DNA of 64,000 nucleotides from PNOJ01 sp016706845 (GTDB lineage: Bacteria; Krumholzibacteriota; Krumholzibacteriia; LZORAL124-64-63), in assembly GCA_016706845.1 (NCBI GenBank), contig JADJIV010000002.1:124001-188000 (forward strand), written 5' to 3'. The translations under genes were made by a program, and so were the position numbers. This document shows, piece after piece, positions 59,698 to 64,000 of this stretch. Below the pieces are notes generated by a model. That model saw only the letters and a list, made by a program, of their open reading frames with translations. It searched no databases and had not been told where the DNA came from. Each line of letters begins with the position of its first letter. The first letter of the stretch is position 1.

Positions 59698-60282
59698 GAC
59701 GAGCACACGATCCTGGTCGCCGGCGACACGCACTTCAAGCTGCGGCCCGATCCCGCCGAAGTCCGCCGCCGCGATCTCTTCCTGTCCTTCCTCGAGGCGG
59801 CCCGGGACGCCGACGAGCTGGTCCTGCTCGGGGACGTCTTCGACTTCTGGTTCGACTACCCGCATTTCCGGCTGCGGGGCTACGACGAGCTGCTGACCGC
59901 CCTCGACGGCGTGCGCGACGCGGGCGTCCGCCTGCACTTCGTGGGCGGCAACCACGACATCTGGGCCGCCCGCCTCCACCCCGAGCTGCTCTACGCCTTC
60001 TCGCACTGGTTGAGCCACGCCAGCCGGCAGGCCTCGCGCGACGAGCGCCACCTCATCGAAAAGCGCGCGCGCCGGCACCTGGCCCGCGCGCGCGGCGAAT
60101 GGGATCTGCTCTTGATCGGACACGTTCACCACGCCTTCCGCATCGCGGAGGGCGGGCGCGAGATGGCGGCCTTGGGCAGCTGGTTCGCGGGCGAGGCGAG
60201 CTACGCGATCGTCCAGGGGGGGCGGTTCGAGCTGCGCGACTTCGCCGCCGAGCCCCGCCCCCCGGTCGCGGACCCTCAGTAA
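59686..60282 (+). CDS. LpxH-like metallophosphoesterase (lacks the HGD segment)
   Basis: The only plus-strand gene. The 198 residues have the calcineurin-like metal motifs LVAGDTHF, VLLGDVFDFWFDY, VGGNHDIW and LLIGHVHHAF, in LpxH order (UDP-2,3-diacylglucosamine hydrolase, lipid A pathway). Normal relatives are near 240-260 residues and have a segment with an HGD metal ligand between the NHD motif and a helix like LHPELLYAFSHWLSHASR; here the two are joined directly. That is either a real internal deletion or a gap in the sequence. Its 3' end overlaps the convergent PorV-like gene by seven bases. Confidence 0.8.
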   Translation: MFKNDEHTILVAGDTHFKLRPDPAEVRRRDLFLSFLEAARDADELVLLGDVFDFWFDYPHFRLRGYDELLTALDGVRDAGVRLHFVGGNHDIWAARLHPELLYAFSHWLSHASRQASRDERHLIEKRARRHLARARGEWDLLLIGHVHHAFRIAEGGREMAALGSWFAGEASYAIVQGGRFELRDFAAEPRPPVADPQ

Positions 60283-61221
60283 CCGGCGCGGCCCAGCGCC
60301 AGCTCCAGCGCGAACCGGTGCCAGTCGCCCAGGTCGTTGGTGGCCTGTTCAAAGGCGTAGCCCAGGGTCAACGGGCCGCGCGTGAAGCCGGCGCCCCAGG
60401 TGTAGCCCTGGGACTCGTAGTTGATGCGCGTGCCGAGCCTCAGGGCCAGGGCCGGCACCAGCCGGTATTCAGCGCCGACGTGAGCCTTCTCGTTGCCGTC
60501 GTTCGGGGAACAGGACGTCCGCGGCCACAGTCAGCTTGCCCGAGAAGAAATCCTGCTGGGGATCGTAGGCCAGGCCGATCCGGCCGGCCTGCGGCAGGGC
60601 GAAGGGCGCGTCGTTGAGGTTGAGATCGGGGCCGAGGTTCGTCAGCGAGGCGCCGAACCAGAGGCCCGGGATCTCGGCGCGGTGCGCGATGAACACGTCG
60701 TAGGCCAGGCCGGTGTCGCCGTACACGTCGATCTCGGTGTGCAGCAGCTTGACGCCCACGCCGGCCGCGAAGGCCTCGCCGATCGTCCGCGCGTAGTTGA
60801 CGCCGAGCGCCACCTCGTAGGGGCGGAACGTGCCCAGCGGCACGCCGACGCCGTCCTCCTCATAGCGTTCGATCTCGTCGGCGTAGAGGCCGGAGAAGAT
60901 GAAGCCCAGCGTCCCGTACGGGGTGCGGTGGGCGACGGCGGCCGTCTCCTTGTCGAACAGCCCCCACAGACGCTGGTGCTGCAGCAGCAGGTCGGTGCCC
61001 TCGGTCGCGAAGGCGAGGCGCGCGGGGTTCCAGTACACGGCCGCCGCCCCGTCGGCCGAGGCCACGCCGGCGCCGCCCATGGCGGCCTCGCGCGCGCCCA
61101 CCGGATTGCGCAGGGACAGGAAGCCCGAGGTTCCCGGAGTCCCGGCGGCGGCGGCCCCCGCGAGCAGCAGGACGGCGAGGAGCGCGGCGAGCGCGCTGCG
61201 GCGCGGCGATGCAGACATCAT
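60276..61221 (-). CDS. PorV/PorQ-family outer-membrane protein (frameshifted)
   Basis: About 314 residues after correction. A signal peptide (ALAALLAVLLLAGAAAA) precedes the family opening GFLSLRNPVGAREAAMGGAG and AAAVYWNPARLAFA, typical of PorV/PorQ barrels. Strand-rich sequence continues (YEVALGVNYARTIGEAFAAG). An extra C near 60506-60509 breaks the frame; corrected, it reads FPNDGNEKAHVGAEYRLVPA and ends ELALGRAGY. PorV shuttles or anchors surface cargo in type IX secretion, which fits the sorting-type C-termini seen in this window. Paired with an M6-like secreted protein upstream. Confidence 0.82.
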
Positions 61222-61279
61222 GTCGATCCTTTCCGGCGCGACCGGCGCGCCCAGACCCGCGGACGGCGACGGCGGCGGC

Positions 61280-64000
61280 TCACCGCGAGACGGCCACCGG
61301 CACGACGCTCGTTTCGGAACGGCCGCCGCCTTCGGCGACCAGCCGGCAGAGGTACAGGCCCGAAGCGAGCCGCGGCAGGTCCAACCGGACCTCCACGGGT
61401 TCGCCCGCGCGGGCGGAAGTAGCGGCCGCGACGGCCACCTCCTCCCCCTCCAGATTGTACAGGAAGACCCGGACATCGCAATCCCGCAGGACGTCGGCGC
61501 GCACGCGCAGCACCTCGCCCGTCAGCGGCGACGGGTAGCAGACGTGGCTGCCGGCGGCGAACAGGCCCGCGCCGGTGGGGCCGGCGGCGGACGCCGGGAG
61601 CCACGTCCAACCGTCGGCGCTGCCGCCGTACATCGGCCAGACCGGCGCCGCGTCCGCGGTGCCCTCCAGGCTCCAGACCGCAAGGCGGGACACGGGTTCG
61701 CCGTCGAAACCACCGTCCGCCGCGACGCCCGCAATCCGCTCGAAGCTGCCGGCCGCAACCAGTTCGAGACCAGGCGCACCGTCGAGATCCGTCAGCAGCG
61801 GCGTACCGGCGGCCGTACCCGCCCCGGCCAGCGGCCAGCCGGGAAGCAGAGCGCCGTCCTGTCCGAGCAGGAACAGGCGGCCGTCGACGAGCGTGAAGAG
61901 ATAGCGCCGCGACTCGCCGACATCGAAGGCCAGCGGCTGCGGTTCGGTCCCGGGAGCGGCGGCCAGAGCGCCGGTCGCCAACTGCCGAGGCCAGCCGATA
62001 CGGGGCGCGCCCGTGCTGCCCGCGCAGGCGAACGCGCCGTCGCGGGTGCCGTGCGCAAAGTCGGGCCCGAAGGGCGTCGCCACCGCCGGCCCGGCCGGCC
62101 AGAGCACGGGCGCGTGCAGATCCGGCAGCATCATGGCGCCGCCGTCCCGCGTCGCGACCGCCAGCGCGTACTCGCGATCGCCCATCGTCAATGGAACCGG
62201 TGCCTCCTGCGGGAATCTGCCAGATCTGCGGCCGGAACGCGGCCGGTTCCGCCGGCAGTTCGCGCACGGGTTCGAACCCGCCACCGAAAAGCAGATCAGC
62301 TGCTCCCACCGCTCATCGACCAGGTTGCGCGCCAGCAGATGGAGACTCCCGCCGGCGATGTGCGGCACCGGCGGCGCCAGCACGCGGCACTGCTCCTGCG
62401 GCAGAGCGATCACGGCGCCGCCCGGCCAGACCCGCAGCCGGCTGCGGGCGCCGTCATCCCAGGTCTCGACGACGGTGACTTCGGTCGTCCCGATGACGGG
62501 GGGCCAGTCGCAACCCGTCAGCGCCAGTGCGAGTCCAATACTGACGGGATCAGCGTCGCCGTCGACGGCCTCGCTCCCGTCCTCGCCGTTGAAGACGAAC
62601 AGGCCGGTGGGCGCCGACAGCACGACCTCCGGCCGCCCGTCGCCGTCGACGTCCGCCACCAGCGGCGCTCCCGTCCACGCGGCCGCCGAGCCGTCGGCGT
62701 TGCGCCCGACGGCGAGCAGGCCCGGTTCGGAGGCGCCCGCACGGAAGTCCGACAGGTCGCTGCGGAAGGCCAGGACGCGCCCGCCGTCGGCGGCGGTCAC
62801 GATCTCGAGCGTGCCGTCGGCCGGCCAGTCCAGGTCGGCGGCGATCAGGTGCATGCCGCGCAGGTCGCGGCCCGGCAGTTCGCGCACCTCCAGGGGCTCG
62901 GCGTCGCCGCGGGACTCGCGCGCGCAGCGGAACTCCATCCAGGGCGCGTAGACGATCACGGGGTCCGTCTCGCCCGGGGCCACGTAGGCGGGATCCCGGA
63001 CGACCGCCGTGATGGAATCCATCACGATGCCGGTGGCCAGGCCCGACGCCGTGGCCGTCGACGGCCGGGTGTCGGGTCCGAAGCGCGCCGCCTCCTCGCC
63101 GCGGAAGCTGTCATTGTCGCCGCCCAGGAACCAGGCGCTCGGCGTGCTGGCGTCGAGATCCTGGATGCCGTCGGCCTCTTCGAGGTCCACGGACTTGTGG
63201 GCGGGGTCCGCGTTGTAGAGGTTGCCCTCGGCGCCCGCCGAGGCGCGGATCACCGACTCGTCGACGTGCCAGACGTAGAGGCCGCTGCCGGCGCCCTTGA
63301 CGCCGGGGGCCCGGGCCTGGTTCTCGCTCATGAAGAAGTCGAACTCGCCGCCGTCGAGCCACTCGCGCTGGTCCGTCGCGGGATCGAACCAGCTGGTGGG
63401 CGTCCCGTCGCCGTAGGCCGAGTCGGCGTCGTAGTAGTCGGGAATGTTGTTGCCGTTGAGGTCGCCGGGGAACGAGAAGATGCGGTTGCCGTCGGGGTCC
63501 TGCTGCCGGTACTCGACCAGCCAGTACTCCTGCGGCGCGATCTCCACGCGCGCCAGCGTGGAGTCGGCGGCCGGGAACTCGGCGGGGTACAGGCGCAGGA
63601 TGTCGCCCGAGCCGGGGTCGACCCGGTAGGGCTCGAGCCAGCCCATGAGCATCTTGTTGAACGCGCAGGGATGCGCCGGGATGTAGCCCGCGGCCGTGAA
63701 CAGCCCGTAGCCCATCAGGCAGAACTCGCCGACGCCCTGGCTGTCCGGGCGCCCGGCGGGCGTGAAATCGCTCAGCGAGAGCATGCCCAGGCGCAGTCCG
63801 ACCTCGAAGCAGTAGACGCCGAGCGAGCCGAAGTAGCCCTGGAAAGCGCCGACCGGGTCCTGGAACTCGTTCTCCGGCAGGATGAGCACGTGGTCGATCA
63901 GGGCGAAGCCGCCGCCCGGCAGGGGGTCGTCGGTGAGCAGCCCCGGCTCCGTCAGCAGGCCCTCCTCGACGGCGAGCGCGAAGTCCTCGGGCCCCAGGTA
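61280..64000 (-). CDS. Secreted M6-peptidase-like protein, apparently inactive; partial at right edge (two frameshifts)
   Basis: At least 906 residues; the frame stays open to the window edge, so the N-terminus is outside. Residues corresponding to 63600-63900 resemble the M6 (immune inhibitor A) catalytic region (HVLILPENEF, GVGEFCLMGYGLF, AFNKMLMGWLEPY). The HExxH position, however, reads YCFEVGLRLG, with both zinc histidines missing. Next come Asp-rich beta-propeller-like repeats (LVADVDGDGRPEVVLS, LLTDLDGAPGLELVAAG) and a C-terminal sorting-like domain (CYPSPLTGEVLRV, VFLYNLEGEEV). Compensating shifts lie near 62288 (missing G) and 62212 (extra C). Confidence 0.72.
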   Translation of the reverse strand, partial: YLGPEDFALAVEEGLLTEPGLLTDDPLPGGGFALIDHVLILPENEFQDPVGAFQGYFGSLGVYCFEVGLRLGMLSLSDFTPAGRPDSQGVGEFCLMGYGLFTAAGYIPAHPCAFNKMLMGWLEPYRVDPGSGDILRLYPAEFPAADSTLARVEIAPQEYWLVEYRQQDPDGNRIFSFPGDLNGNNIPDYYDADSAYGDGTPTSWFDPATDQREWLDGGEFDFFMSENQARAPGVKGAGSGLYVWHVDESVIRASAGAEGNLYNADPAHKSVDLEEADGIQDLDASTPSAWFLGGDNDSFRGEEAARFGPDTRPSTATASGLATGIVMDSITAVVRDPAYVAPGETDPVIVYAPWMEFRCARESRGDAEPLEVRELPGRDLRGMHLIAADLDWPADGTLEIVTAADGGRVLAFRSDLSDFRAGASEPGLLAVGRNADGSAAAWTGAPLVADVDGDGRPEVVLSAPTGLFVFNGEDGSEAVDGDADPVSIGLALALTGCDWPPVIGTTEVTVVETWDDGARSRLRVWPGGAVIALPQEQCRVLAPPVPHIAGGSLHLLARNLVDERWEQLICFSVAGSNPCANCRRNRPRSGRRSGRFPQEAPVPLTMGDREYALAVATRDGGAMMLPDLHAPVLWPAGPAVATPFGPDFAHGTRDGAFACAGSTGAPRIGWPRQLATGALAAAPGTEPQPLAFDVGESRRYLFTLVDGRLFLLGQDGALLPGWPLAGAGTAAGTPLLTDLDGAPGLELVAAGSFERIAGVAADGGFDGEPVSRLAVWSLEGTADAAPVWPMYGGSADGWTWLPASAAGPTGAGLFAAGSHVCYPSPLTGEVLRVRADVLRDCDVRVFLYNLEGEEVAVAAATSARAGEPVEVRLDLPRLASGLYLCRLVAEGGGRSETSVVPVAVSR

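Overview
The window is visibly GC-rich (judged by eye, not counted) and is read almost entirely from the minus strand: of about 45 protein genes only one, the LpxH-like gene at 59686-60282, lies on the plus strand. Large secreted proteins carry C-terminal domains with YPNPFNP-type and FlgD-like features. There is a PorV/PorQ-family outer-membrane protein, tandem giant lipoproteins and a lamin-tail-domain protein. With Gram-negative envelope genes (lnt, lpxH-like) this suggests an FCB-group relative such as Krumholzibacteriota or Eisenbacteria. That placement is inference. The base sequence looks like a draft genome or MAG contig, because many conserved genes contain single-base frameshifts.

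Layout, by coordinate. 1-7122: NUDIX fragment, apolipoprotein N-acyltransferase, a sigma-54 activator, purM, a membrane HD-GYP protein, a 14-residue ORF with a very strong ribosome binding site, and a two-domain protein of unknown function. 7201-14949: a tightly packed operon ywlE-rpiB-glyA-nrdR-tatC-ispB-rsfS-argS-pfkB. 14995-17418: purD-purE-tsaC. 17508-19797: carbamate kinase and a class I aminotransferase with a good promoter. 19809-28920: ppdK, a VWA membrane protein, a lamin-tail protein and two predicted outer-membrane proteins. 28987-40130: the surface-protein island, holding a 1022-residue secreted protein under a promoter with a G10 spacer tract, then an operon of two giant paralogous lipoproteins and a BNR/VPS10-like secreted protein, with its own promoter and terminator hairpin. 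40101-56528: a long housekeeping run amidase-ybbR-hisS-aspS-phoH-pgpH-ybeY-CNNM-DUF502-mgtE-recO-glyQ-glyS ending in a clear terminator. 56649-64000: a primary-type sigma factor, HtrA protease, a small coiled-coil protein, the LpxH-like hydrolase, a PorV-like protein and an M6-like protein that runs off the right edge.

Functional themes are purine biosynthesis (purM, purD, purE), one-carbon and nucleotide control (glyA, nrdR), translation (argS, aspS, hisS, glyQS, rsfS, ybeY, tsaC), envelope stress and assembly (htrA, amidase, lnt, tatC) and surface display. Many gene junctions inside the operons are 4-base ATGA/GTGA overlaps, which implies translational coupling.

About 29 single-base indels were inferred by following protein similarity across frames. 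In every frameshifted gene, start-to-stop length becomes a multiple of three once the inferred indels are corrected. These genes are therefore annotated as whole genes, with the break points stated.
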